NCBI RefSeq assembly: GCF_007990715.1
Contig: NZ_BJWY01000041.1
Span: 1 to 49,913 of the forward strand
Direction: 5' to 3'
Origin: Nocardia seriolae NBRC 15557
GTDB lineage: Bacteria > Actinomycetota > Actinomycetes > Mycobacteriales > Mycobacteriaceae
Length of the DNA stretch: 49,913 bases
Positions 1 through 8,131 of the stretch are shown here, piece by piece. The notes beneath the pieces were generated by a model. It was given only the letters and a program-made list of their open reading frames with translations, was not told the DNA's origin and made no database searches. A program made the translations under genes and the position numbers. Position 1 is the first letter of the stretch. Each line of letters starts with the position of its first letter.

Positions 1-607
1 AGTATTTGGCCGCGCCGAGGCTGAATACCCCGATCTCGCCGAAGGTGCCCACCGCGCGCCCGGCCCAGCGGGTGCCGTGGGCCTGTGAGCAGTCCTCGAT
101 CAATGCCACTCCGGTCGCGCGGGTGGCGGTCACGATCTCGTCGAGTTCGGCTGTGGTGCAGGCAAGATGGACCACGATGACGGCCTTGGTGCGGGGTGAG
201 ACGGCCGCGCGCAGGTGTGCTGCGGTCAGGCAGCCGGTGGCGGGGTCGACATCGACCAGTACCGGCAGTGCGCCCACCCGCAGCACGGCCGTGGCCGGGG
301 CGACCCAGGTCATGGCGGGCACGATCACCTCGTCGCCGGGTCCGATGCCCAGCGCTTCCAGGGCGATCACCAGCGCGCCGGAACCGTGATCGACGCTGAC
401 GCCGTAGGCGGCGTCGTTGTAGCGGGCGAACGCCTCGGCGAACCGGCGCTCGCGCGACATCTCCCCCTGCGGGCTGTACCAGCTCACCGACCAGCGCGAA
501 GAACGCAGGGCGGCAAGCAGTTCGGCTTCGGTGGCCGCGTCGTACTGCGGCCAGACCGGCCACGGCCGCGCCGCGCGGACCGGGGTGCCGCCGTGGATCG
601 CGAGCAC
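1..607 (-). CDS. DegT-family L-glutamine:scyllo-inosose aminotransferase, 5' part only
   Basis: Only the first about 202 residues lie in the window; the gene runs off the left edge. The frame starts at a GTG 7 bases after the stop of the 2-deoxy-scyllo-inosose synthase gene, so the two are probably co-transcribed. Visible family features are an N-terminal IHGGTPVR stretch, a PWPVWPQ segment, DEVIVPAMTWVA and IEDCSQAHG. The last visible residues, FSLGAAKY, align with the region of the PLP-binding lysine. In the known family this enzyme transfers an amino group from glutamine to scyllo-inosose or a related ketocyclitol during 2-deoxystreptamine synthesis (BtrR/NeoB type). The subfamily call rests on sequence resemblance plus the adjacent synthase. 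A general sugar aminotransferase or an AHBA-synthase-like enzyme is the alternative. Confidence 0.82.
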   Translation of the reverse strand, partial: MLAIHGGTPVRAARPWPVWPQYDAATEAELLAALRSSRWSVSWYSPQGEMSRERRFAEAFARYNDAAYGVSVDHGSGALVIALEALGIGPGDEVIVPAMTWVAPATAVLRVGALPVLVDVDPATGCLTAAHLRAAVSPRTKAVIVVHLACTTAELDEIVTATRATGVALIEDCSQAHGTRWAGRAVGTFGEIGVFSLGAAKY

Positions 608-614
608 GGCGGGC

Positions 615-1787
615 CTACCCGACCACGATCGGCGTGGACGCCGAGGGCTGGGCGATCACGTCGAGGGCGGCGCGGATCTCGGGCACCGTCACCGGGGTCA
701 GCGGCAGCGCGCCGGTCAGTTCCGGGCGGCCCAGGGCGCGCAGCAGCACGAACGGCACGATGTCGGGTTGCGGTGTCAGATAACCCTTCTTGTTGTCGTC
801 GGCGACGATCGCCAGCACATCCGCGATGCGCACCGAGTCGGGCAGCGCGGGTTCGACCCCCAGCCCGGTGAGGATCTCGTAGTGGACGCTGACCTCGTCG
901 TCGGACAGCCAGCCGCGCGCGTGCGAAATGTGCGCGGCCACCAGCATTCCCAGGGCAATCGCGGTGCCGTGCGGCAGCCCGGCCGCGCCGCGCACCCGAT
1001 GGTCGCAGATCTCGATGGCGTGGCCGACGGTGTGCCCGTATTCCAGCACCAATCCGGTGCCCCGCTCGAAGGTGTCGTCGCGGGTGACCGCCGATTTCGC
1101 GGCAATGCTGGCGTCGAGCAGCCACAGCAGCGACGCCGGGGCCGACAGCTCGCCCGCGGTGATGACCTCGCGGAGCCCGTGCAGCGCCGAGGGCTGGATC
1201 GCCAGGCAATTCTTCGCCATTTCGCACAGGCCCGAACGCAATTCGCGCTCGGGCAGGGTGGTGAAGAATTCGACGTCGGTGAACACCGCTTCCGGCGCGT
1301 AATAGGTGCCCAGGTGATTCTTGCCGACACCGCTGTTGATCGCCTGTTTGAGCGAGAGCACCGAATCCATGGCGGCGATGGTCGTGGTGGGCACGTGGAC
1401 CAGGCGCACGCCGCGGAACAGCAGGTTCGCCATGAGCCCGGCCAGATTGCCGGGTACCCCGCCGCCGAAGGACACCACCACCGAGCGGCGCGTAATGCCG
1501 TCGCGCAGCGCGGTTTCCAGGTGCTCGGACAGGACGGTGAGGGTTTTCATCGATTCGCCCGGCGGGTGCGAGAGGATCAGCGACGGAATCGATCCGGCCA
1601 GGACGCCGATGGCCCGGCCGTGGCGGGCCAGCACGAGATCGTCGGTGACGAACACCAATTTGTCGGGGGCCAGCTCCGCTATCGCCGCACCGATCTCGGT
1701 CACGCAATCGCGGCCGAAATAGTAGGGGAACGATTTCTCCCCGATCGCTATCGTGCGCGACCGCATCCCCGATGAATTACTGGCCAT
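615..1787 (-). CDS. 2-deoxy-scyllo-inosose synthase
   Basis: A 390-residue sugar phosphate cyclase of the dehydroquinate synthase fold. This subfamily converts glucose 6-phosphate into 2-deoxy-scyllo-inosose, the first step of 2-deoxystreptamine biosynthesis, using NAD+ and a divalent metal. Segments typical of BtrC/NeoC rather than AroB are SVLSLKQAINSGVGKNHLG, RSGLCEMAKN, EYGHTVGHAIE (metal-binding histidines), DDNKKGYL and a LTPV near the C terminus. The start is taken at ATG 1787, with a GAGGAG about 11 bases upstream; an in-frame ATG at 1766 is an alternative. The downstream gene on the same strand is the matching aminotransferase, which supports the pathway assignment. Related cyclases (2-epi-5-epi-valiolone synthase, dehydroquinate synthase) are less likely given these motifs and neighbour. 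Confidence 0.88.
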   Translation of the reverse strand: MASNSSGMRSRTIAIGEKSFPYYFGRDCVTEIGAAIAELAPDKLVFVTDDLVLARHGRAIGVLAGSIPSLILSHPPGESMKTLTVLSEHLETALRDGITRRSVVVSFGGGVPGNLAGLMANLLFRGVRLVHVPTTTIAAMDSVLSLKQAINSGVGKNHLGTYYAPEAVFTDVEFFTTLPERELRSGLCEMAKNCLAIQPSALHGLREVITAGELSAPASLLWLLDASIAAKSAVTRDDTFERGTGLVLEYGHTVGHAIEICDHRVRGAAGLPHGTAIALGMLVAAHISHARGWLSDDEVSVHYEILTGLGVEPALPDSVRIADVLAIVADDNKKGYLTPQPDIVPFVLLRALGRPELTGALPLTPVTVPEIRAALDVIAQPSASTPIVVG

Positions 1788-1930
1788 TTCCGGTGCCGCT
1801 CCTCGTTCTACGCCGGTGCCCCCTGCGCGACTCCCCCGGTCGGCGTCACTGCCGTCCCTCGCACGGCCCAATATCGAATGCGGCCTCCCCGCTTGGCAAC
1901 CGCTGGGATACCCCAGTCATGTCCCGGTGC

Positions 1931-1954
1931 ATTCGCGAGCACCACGCTGCGAAT
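1931..1954. repeat. Small inverted repeat in the divergent intergenic region
   Basis: ATTCGC (1931-1936) and GCGAAT (1949-1954) form a 6-base inverted repeat with a 12-base spacer. It lies between the cyclitol synthase gene and the divergent regulator gene at 2068. The location suits an operator, but the arms are short and chance is possible. The rest of 1788-2067 shows no gene. Confidence 0.3.
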
Positions 1955-2067
1955 CAGGCCCGCGCACCACGACTACCGCCGGTGGTACCGCGCCGGGCGA
2001 GGCACCCGCCGCGTCGTTGTGGCCCGCCCGGCGGCGCGCGGGCACCTAGGCTGGAGGCCACGCTGAC

Positions 2068-2871
2068 TTGTTCGAAGGGATGCCGTTGGCCGACAACGAA
2101 TTCGGGACGCTCACCGCCGGGGAACTGCGCGCGCCCACACTGGCCGAGTTCGTGCGCGAGCGGCGCGCGCGGGCCACCACGCGGTATCCGGCGGGGCTGA
2201 CCCGCAAGCAGCTGGCCGAGGCCACCCACGCCAGCCTCGGCTATATCGCCAAGATCGAACAGGGTGAGGCGCTCAATCCAGGTCCGGCCATTCTGGATTC
2301 CCTGGCCGCGGTGCTGGAACTGGATGTGGCCGAACGCATCCACCTCTACCACCTGGCCCAGCAGCGCCCGGCCGCCGGCAGTGCGCGGGCGCTGCGCTAC
2401 GGCGATCCGGCCGCGACCGCGGTGCGCACCACCCTCGACGCGCTGCTGCCGCATCTGGCCGCGGCCCTCGACGACGGCTGGCACGTGGTGGCCTGCAACA
2501 GCGCCTTCGACGAGGCGCTGCCCGGGCTCTCACGGCAGGGACACGTGCTGCGGTGGATGTTCACCGATCCGCGGGCGCGGCTGGTGGTCGAGGAGTGGGA
2601 GCGGGAGGCGCGCCTGATGGTCGGGCGCTTCCGCGCCCACGCCGCCGGGGCGCGCACCGGTGACGATATCGACCGGCTGCTGCGCGAACTCGGCGAGCAG
2701 GCCGACTTCCGGCGGCTCTGGAGTGAGGGCCACGTTCACATCGGCCGCCACGATCCCACCTTCACCCTGCGGAATCCGCGCACCGCCACCGTGTTCGACG
2801 TGCGGGTGCAGCGCTATCGCGGCACCGCGCCGGGTCCGGCGCACCAGCTGTTCATCGGGCTGGTGGGGTGA
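2068..2871 (+). CDS. XRE-family regulator with MmyB-like ligand-binding domain
   Basis: A 267-residue protein with an N-terminal Cro/C1 helix-turn-helix (about residues 30-90, including LTRKQLAEATHASLGYIAKI). A C-terminal MmyB-type domain follows, typical of actinobacterial regulators thought to bind small hydrophobic ligands. The TTG start at 2068 has GGAGG 10 bases upstream; the in-frame ATG at 2080 is nearly as good. The gene is divergent from the 2-deoxy-scyllo-inosose synthase gene and could regulate it, but regulators of this class often control adjacent dehydrogenases or their own synthesis instead. It ends with no gap against the convergent hydrolase-fold gene. Confidence 0.85.
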   Translation: MFEGMPLADNEFGTLTAGELRAPTLAEFVRERRARATTRYPAGLTRKQLAEATHASLGYIAKIEQGEALNPGPAILDSLAAVLELDVAERIHLYHLAQQRPAAGSARALRYGDPAATAVRTTLDALLPHLAAALDDGWHVVACNSAFDEALPGLSRQGHVLRWMFTDPRARLVVEEWEREARLMVGRFRAHAAGARTGDDIDRLLRELGEQADFRRLWSEGHVHIGRHDPTFTLRNPRTATVFDVRVQRYRGTAPGPAHQLFIGLVG

Positions 2872-3663
2872 TCATCCGGGCAGGCCGTCGAGGAATTCGC
2901 GCAGCAGCGCGTTGAACTCCGCGGCGTGGGTCAGATTCGGTGTCATGGAGGCTCCGGCGATGGTGTGCACGGTCGTCGGATTGCCCAGTGCCGCGGCCAG
3001 CGCCGCGACCTCCTCGGCGGTGATGGCCTGATCGGCGAGCCCGCGCAGTACCAGGGCCGGGCAGTCGATCTCGCCCAGCAGCTCCATCACCGAATCCCGG
3101 TTGACCAGGCACGCACCGGCCAGCCGCACCCGTTCGCGCTGCCCGCCCGCCCATTTCGCCCGCCACGGCCGCTGGTCCTCGGGTCCGGCCCCGATCATGA
3201 GCGAGGCCACCATCTTGATGGTCGGCCCGGGAATGGCGCCGCCCATCCACAGATCCAGCACCTCGCGATACCCGATCCGCCGCTGCGGGCTCATCGCGGT
3301 CCCGCTGGCCCCGACCACGATCAGCCCCGCCACCCGGGGCCGCGCCAGCAACGCCATCCGCACCGCCGTGAACGCCCCGTGCGCCACCCCGCCCACCACG
3401 ACCCGCTCCAGGCCCAGCTCGTCCACCACGGCCCAGGCATCGCGCGCCAGATCCCAATAGCTGAACGGCGTCTCGTCGTCCTCGGTCCCGCCGTGCCCCC
3501 GCGAGTCGACGGCGATGACCCGGTACTCCGGTGCCAGCGCCTCCTGCTGCGCCGCGAACATCTCCTGATCCATGAACAGGCTGTGCCCCAGCACCACCCC
3601 CGGCCCGTCCCCACCGCTGTCCGTGTAGTGAATCTTGACAGCCCCCCGGCTCACAAACGGCAT
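2872..3663 (-). CDS. Alpha/beta-hydrolase-fold protein lacking catalytic Ser and His
   Basis: A 263-residue alpha/beta-hydrolase fold with the HG-type oxyanion segment (LGHSLFMDQ), an IAVDSRGHGGT strand-turn and a late acidic GLADQ. The nucleophile elbow reads GGVAHGA, so the usual serine is Ala94. The usual histidine in the C-terminal IPGAGHMPN-type motif is Ser239 (IAGASMTPN). With both the nucleophile and the base missing, ordinary hydrolase chemistry is not expected. It may be a binding or sensor protein, a decoy, or an enzyme using other residues. The start at ATG 3663 fits the family N terminus (MPFVSRGAVKIHY); an in-frame ATG at 3717 would add 18 residues. It is downstream of, and on the same strand as, the conservon but separated by 180 bases. 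Confidence 0.82.
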   Translation of the reverse strand: MPFVSRGAVKIHYTDSGGDGPGVVLGHSLFMDQEMFAAQQEALAPEYRVIAVDSRGHGGTEDDETPFSYWDLARDAWAVVDELGLERVVVGGVAHGAFTAVRMALLARPRVAGLIVVGASGTAMSPQRRIGYREVLDLWMGGAIPGPTIKMVASLMIGAGPEDQRPWRAKWAGGQRERVRLAGACLVNRDSVMELLGEIDCPALVLRGLADQAITAEEVAALAAALGNPTTVHTIAGASMTPNLTHAAEFNALLREFLDGLPG

Positions 3664-3843
3664 TCTGAAATTTCCTCGCTTCACCCTTGGGATCGCCCAC
3701 CGTACAACAGATTCCACACCGGAGCACCGCCGGTGCGATGTGCGTCACGCGGGCGGCGAAGCGAGTCCCTCATCGCGAATTCCGTTCCAGCCGTGGGAAA
3801 CAGCCGTCGAGCTGATTGTCGAGACGGTGGAATTCGCGGCGGG

Positions 3844-4437
3844 TCAGCGGGGGTCGAGGAGGTATTCGACCAGGGTGATGAGCGAGTGCAGGCAGGGGTT
3901 GCGGTCGCGGGCGTCCAGGCGCATCAAGGGGGTACCGGGGTCGAGGTCGAGGGCGTCGCGGACTTCGTCGAGGGGGTGGCGGGGGGCGCCTTCGAAGTCG
4001 TTGACGGCCACCGCGTAAGGCACGCCGCGTTCCTCGAGGATGGACAGGGATTCGTCGGCCTTCTCGAGGCGGCGGGTGTCGACCAGGACCAGGGCGCCCA
4101 GCGCGCCGACGGCCAGGTCCTCCCAGATGGGGACGAAGCGGCGCTGGCCGGGGGTGCCGAAGAGGTAGAGGGCCAGGCGGGGATTGAGTGTGATGCGGCC
4201 GAAGTCCATGGCCACCGTGGTGGTGGTCTTGCCGGGCAGCCCGGCCATGTCGTCGACGCCGACGCTGGCCTCGGTGATCGTCTCCTCGGTGCGCAGCGGC
4301 CGGATCTCGGACACGCTGCCCACGAACGTGGTCTTCCCGACGCCGAAGTTTCCGGCCACCAGCAGCTTTACGGTGCGGGTGACGGTCTGCGGCACATAGT
4401 CGACGACGCGCTCATGCGGAGAGAGCGCGGAGTCCAT
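3844..4437 (-). CDS. Conservon small GTPase (CvnD-type)
   Basis: A 197-residue Ras-like small GTPase of the family found in actinobacterial conservons. The P-loop is GNFGVGKT, a LFGTPGQ segment corresponds to the switch II DxxG region, and VAVNDFEG stands in place of NKxD. It is the last of four overlapping genes on this strand and starts 26 bases inside the DUF742 gene. In Streptomyces, conservon proteins form a membrane-associated signalling complex resembling a G-protein system in which CvnA, B, C and D interact. By analogy this protein would be the nucleotide switch; its effector is unknown. Confidence 0.92.
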   Translation of the reverse strand: MDSALSPHERVVDYVPQTVTRTVKLLVAGNFGVGKTTFVGSVSEIRPLRTEETITEASVGVDDMAGLPGKTTTTVAMDFGRITLNPRLALYLFGTPGQRRFVPIWEDLAVGALGALVLVDTRRLEKADESLSILEERGVPYAVAVNDFEGAPRHPLDEVRDALDLDPGTPLMRLDARDRNPCLHSLITLVEYLLDPR

Positions 4438-4759
4438 GGAGTACCTCCTCCAAGAGGGCTTGGCCGGGCAGTTCCTGCGCCGGGGTCGGGATGGCGAGTT
4501 GGCCGGAGTCGAGCAGATCGGCCACCAGGATCTTCACGACCGAGGGCGGCAGATCCAGGTAGGCCGCCAGTTCGGCGAGCGTCAGCACCCCGCGCCGGGC
4601 CAGCGCCACGATGCGGCGGGCGTCGGGGGACGCGCCGGGTGCCGGATCGGCCACCGCGACAACCAGACTGACCAGATCCAGCGCCCGCGTGGGGCGCGAT
4701 CGGCCGCCGGTGCGCACATACGCCCGGACCAGATCGGGGTCGCGCCGCGGCCGGCTCAT
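4412..4759 (-). CDS. DUF742 protein (CvnC-type)
   Basis: A 115-residue DUF742 protein. The C-terminal half (LTLAELAAYLDLPPSVVKIL onward) resembles a winged-helix fold, and the N terminus is Arg-rich and polar. It overlaps the roadblock gene by 4 bases and the GTPase gene by 26 bases, so translation is coupled. In studied conservons this component binds partner proteins rather than DNA; its exact role is not visible here. Confidence 0.92.
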   Translation of the reverse strand: MSRPRRDPDLVRAYVRTGGRSRPTRALDLVSLVVAVADPAPGASPDARRIVALARRGVLTLAELAAYLDLPPSVVKILVADLLDSGQLAIPTPAQELPGQALLEEVLHGLRALSA

Positions 4760-5190
4760 GCGCGCGGCAGGTCGGTCCTGGTCCGCGACATGCTGCCGAG
4801 CTCTCGCCCGACGCGCACGGCCAGTTCGTTCATGCGGTGTGCGACCAGGCTGACGTCCACGTCCTGGGTGGTCGAAACACCCAGCAGCGCACCGGCTCCG
4901 GCGGCGGTGATGAAGATCATGCCGTCGGCGTATTCGGTCATGTTCTGGCGCACCGCGTTATCGGCGGTGCCGCCGCAGAATTCGGCCAGGGCCTTGCCCA
5001 GGGCGCGCAGGCCCGAGGCGGCCGCGGCGAAGCGCTCGGCGTCGTCGATGCTGACCCCGCCGGTGTGCGCGATGCGTAGGCCGTCCTCGGATAGCAGCAC
5101 CGCGAAGCGGACCCCGGGCGCTTCCAGATCGTCGAGCAACCAGGCCAGCCGGTTGATTTCACTCACGGCCGTCGCGGGCGTACCGGTCAC
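4756..5190 (-). CDS. Roadblock/LC7-domain protein (CvnB-type)
   Basis: A 144-residue protein consisting of one roadblock/LC7 domain, recognisable from INRLAWLLDDLEAPGVRFAV and the ISIDDAERFAAAASGL-like region. Roadblock proteins of this kind act as regulators or scaffolds for small GTPases. Its position between the kinase-like gene and the DUF742 gene, with 4-base overlaps on both sides, matches the standard conservon order. Confidence 0.93.
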   Translation of the reverse strand: MTGTPATAVSEINRLAWLLDDLEAPGVRFAVLLSEDGLRIAHTGGVSIDDAERFAAAASGLRALGKALAEFCGGTADNAVRQNMTEYADGMIFITAAGAGALLGVSTTQDVDVSLVAHRMNELAVRVGRELGSMSRTRTDLPRA

Positions 5191-6758
5191 GATGTCATCC
5201 CTTCGGAGTGCTCGAACGCGGCCGCACGGCCGCGTTGGGAGCCGCTGTGCCAGGCAGCGGCGATATCGGGGCGCGCGGGCGCACCGGTGTCCGCCTCGAC
5301 CGCGCGGACGGGGGCCGCCACGGATACCGATGCGGATCGGCGGCGCCGCTTGGGCAGGCCGCCGGGGGTGAGGTCGTGGGAGACCGAATCCATGGCCACC
5401 AGAGTGGGTTCCGGGTCCGGCGTGGGGACCGGAACGGGTGCGGGCACCGGGGCCGGGACGGCGATCGGTGCGGGCGCGGCCAGCAGGGTCTCCGGGATGA
5501 AGACCATGGCGCGCATGCCGCCGTACATGTTCGGGCCGTCGATGTAGACCGAGAAGCCGTAGCGGCGCGAGAGCGCGGCCACACCCGGGAAGCCGACGCG
5601 CGGGGTCGGGCCCAGGGCGTGGATGTCGACGAGCTGGTCACCGGCGAGAACGCGGCGGGTCTCCTCGAGCTGCTCGGGGTTCATCCGGACACCGGCGTCG
5701 TCGATGATGACCGTGATGCCGTGGTGTCCCTCTTGGAATCCGATGTCCACGAACGAGGTCGGCGGCGAGTAGCGCAGGGCGTTGTCGCGCAGGGTCGCGA
5801 TGGTGTGGACCAGCGGTTCCACCACGCGGCTCAGGACCGGGCGGTCCAGTTCGGTGGCGCGCACGCGGGTGTAGTCGCGCACGCGCCCGGTCGCGCCGCC
5901 CACCACGTCGGTGAGGGTCTGCTGCGGCCAGCGCCGACCCGGCAGGCCGCCACAGACGATCACGTAGGACTGCGCCTGGCGGATCATCTGCTGCACCGAA
6001 TGGTCGATGCGGGTGAGGGTTTCGAAGGTCTCGTCATTGCGGTGGCGGCGCAGCGCGGCGCTGACCCCCTGGCTCACGTCCGCGCCCAGGCTCACCACCG
6101 AGGCGCCGAAGGCGCGCACCGCGGCCGAGGTCGCCTCACGCGCCGAGCCTTCCACGTGCGCGCGGGCCGCGTCGGCGGCCTCGGCGGCGAGGCGGGCGGC
6201 CTCGGCCGCCTGCGCGACGGCCACCCGGGTGGCCTCCTCGGACTGGGCGATGCTGAGCTGGGCCATCTCCTCGGAGCGTTGCGCCATTTCCTCGGAGCGG
6301 GCGACGGCCATTTGCGCCATCTCCTCGGCCTGGGCCACCGCGGTCTGCGCCTCGGATTCGGCCTGGGCGCGCGCGAGCTGGGTCTCGGTCTCGGCCTCGC
6401 GCCGGACCCGGTCACGGGTCTCGACGGCCACCTTCTGCAGTTCCTCGCCGCAGCGGGCGGTCCACTGCCACACCAGCTCCGCGATGCGCGAGCGCTCCAG
6501 CACGATCGGCAGATCGACGGTCGGATTGTCCGGGTCCGAGCGGCGCACGGCCGCGCCGATGGCGGGCACCACGTTCTCGGTCAGGTTCGCGATCATGTCC
6601 TCGATCGCGACGTCACGGTCGGCCTGCGCCTCGTGCAGCGCGGCAACCCGGCCGCGTTCGGTGCGCACGGACCGCCACAGCAGCACCAGCCCGACCACGG
6701 CGAGCACGAGCGCGGCGGCGAGAACCCAGGAAAGCAGCACGGCGTTGTCTTGATTCAT
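5187..6758 (-). CDS. Conservon sensor-kinase-like membrane protein (CvnA-type)
   Basis: A 523-residue protein with one transmembrane helix near the N terminus (about residues 6-28). A long Ala/Glu-rich predicted coiled coil with repeated SEEMAQ-type units follows (about residues 110-210), then a histidine-kinase-like ATPase domain with an N box (LRDNALRYSPP) and IDDAGVRM. The C-terminal tail (about 400-523) is Pro-rich. The start at ATG 6758 has AGAGAA upstream. A possible H-box equivalent is RIDHSVQQM. CvnA-type proteins initiate conservon signalling at the membrane. The short N-terminal segment before the helix leaves almost no extracellular sensor, so signal input may come through the coiled coil. 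Confidence 0.9.
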   Translation of the reverse strand: MNQDNAVLLSWVLAAALVLAVVGLVLLWRSVRTERGRVAALHEAQADRDVAIEDMIANLTENVVPAIGAAVRRSDPDNPTVDLPIVLERSRIAELVWQWTARCGEELQKVAVETRDRVRREAETETQLARAQAESEAQTAVAQAEEMAQMAVARSEEMAQRSEEMAQLSIAQSEEATRVAVAQAAEAARLAAEAADAARAHVEGSAREATSAAVRAFGASVVSLGADVSQGVSAALRRHRNDETFETLTRIDHSVQQMIRQAQSYVIVCGGLPGRRWPQQTLTDVVGGATGRVRDYTRVRATELDRPVLSRVVEPLVHTIATLRDNALRYSPPTSFVDIGFQEGHHGITVIIDDAGVRMNPEQLEETRRVLAGDQLVDIHALGPTPRVGFPGVAALSRRYGFSVYIDGPNMYGGMRAMVFIPETLLAAPAPIAVPAPVPAPVPVPTPDPEPTLVAMDSVSHDLTPGGLPKRRRRSASVSVAAPVRAVEADTGAPARPDIAAAWHSGSQRGRAAAFEHSEGMTS

Positions 6759-7155
6759 CAATTCTCTTGTCGTCCGGCCGATCCTGAAATCGGCGGAGCC
6801 ACCATAGCAGAATCCTTTGACTCGCCTAACCTTTCGGTATCTCCGAGCAACCACAACCCGGAGCCCCTGCAGCTCTACGCATTTCACCGCACTTTGCACC
6901 CCGAACCCTCGCTCCGGAATCACCCGCTCGCCCCCGCACCCCAACCCCGAGGTCCCCACGCCCACAAGTTGGTCAACCGCCCATCACCACCTCGAACCCC
7001 AACCCCACCGGCACTCCCACCCTCAGCGAATCGCCCCTTCCCCAGCAACCTCCCAGCTCCCGCGAAACCGTGCAGGACATGCTCGATATGGGTGAAACAG
7101 TCGAGCAGGTCCGCGATCGCGGCCACCGGATCGTCGCCGGGACCACGCGCGGCGA
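6759..7155. other. Intergenic region without a supported gene
   Basis: The stretch between the conservon and the channel gene is C-rich on the + strand over about 6860-7060. A short minus-strand frame (GTG near 7131, ending at 6920) gives a Gly-rich peptide with no recognisable family and no clear ribosome-binding site. It is not called as a gene. The conservon promoter presumably lies near 6760-6830. Confidence 0.5.
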
Positions 7156-7902
7156 CTAGCGCTCGGCGGCGGGCCGGTGCAGCAGGGTCATCAGGCTCAG
7201 GCCGGCCAGGCCGCCCACGATCTGGGCCGCGACGAAGGCGGGCACCGAGGCGGGTGCGATGCCGGTGAACGAGTCCGACAGCATCCGGCCCAGGGTGAGC
7301 GCGGGATTGGCGAACGAACCCGAGCTGGTGAACCAGATGGCCGAGCCGATGTAGGTCGCCACCGCGACCGCGGTCACGCCGGGCCCCCGGCGGGCCACGG
7401 CGAAACCGACCGTGACAAGCCCCGCGGCGGCGAGGATTTCGCCGATCAGATGACCGCCGGTCACCCGGTGCTGGGATGCGACCTGGATCGCCGCCCGGTC
7501 GAACATGGCATTGGCCACCAAGGCCCCGAAGATCGCGCCACCGCACTGGGCGGCCGCATAGACCCCCAACTCGCGGGTGCCGAGCCCGGTGCGTTCGCGC
7601 CGACCCCCGAGCCAATCGGCCAGTGACACCACCGGATTGAAGTGCGCCCCCGAGATCGGCGCGAACGCCAGGATCAACACGGCCAGCCCGAACGCACTGG
7701 CCGTGGAATTCTCGAGCAGCTGCAATCCGATATCACCCGGCGACATCTGCTCCGCGGCGATCCCCGACCCGATCACCACCGCCGCGAGCGCCGCGGTCCC
7801 CACGAACTCCGCCACCGCCCGCCGCCGCAACGACACGTCGCCGCGCGCGTCCGCGATCTCGTCACGGGCGGAATCGATTACCGGAAGCTCTTGTTCGGAC
7901 AC
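7156..7902 (-). CDS. MIP-family aquaporin/glycerol-facilitator-like channel
   Basis: A 248-residue membrane protein with six hydrophobic helices and the paired half-helix motifs of the major intrinsic protein family: ISGAHFNPVVS and SFANPALTL. The first motif is NPV rather than the classic NPA, a change seen in divergent aquaporins, including some implicated in metalloid movement. No arsenic gene is adjacent, so the permeant cannot be named. A 35-residue charged N-terminal tail precedes the first helix. Confidence 0.88.
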   Translation of the reverse strand: MSEQELPVIDSARDEIADARGDVSLRRRAVAEFVGTAALAAVVIGSGIAAEQMSPGDIGLQLLENSTASAFGLAVLILAFAPISGAHFNPVVSLADWLGGRRERTGLGTRELGVYAAAQCGGAIFGALVANAMFDRAAIQVASQHRVTGGHLIGEILAAAGLVTVGFAVARRGPGVTAVAVATYIGSAIWFTSSGSFANPALTLGRMLSDSFTGIAPASVPAFVAAQIVGGLAGLSLMTLLHRPAAER

Positions 7903-8131
7903 CCGACAACCGTGCCAGACCAGCGCTTTCCCGTGACCACGTCGAACGAAGATATATCAGATATGGTCGGCCGCCGGGTCCGCGGCGGGGCGCGGGCCCG
8001 GGGTGATCGGTCAGCCTGCGCTCGGGTGGTTGTGCACTTCGGCGAAGGTGGTCTCGGGAGGTCGGGCAGGCCGACCTTGGCTCCGGCGCGGCCGAGGACG
8101 CGGATTCGCGCTCGGCGCTGGGATTCCGGTC
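7903..8131. other. Intergenic gap with no recognised element
   Basis: This 229-base gap separates the channel gene from the 3' end of the HxlR gene. No gene, strong hairpin or repeat was seen. It probably contains the channel promoter near 7910-7970. Confidence 0.4.

Noticed and set aside
615..1787. Dehydroquinate synthase (aroB) as the identity of the cyclase
   Set aside because: The motifs and the directly following aminotransferase fit 2-deoxy-scyllo-inosose synthase better, and no other shikimate gene is nearby.
6920..7131. Possible small minus-strand gene downstream of the channel gene
   Set aside because: The peptide is Gly-rich, starts with a GTG lacking a ribosome-binding site and resembles no family; the evidence is too weak.
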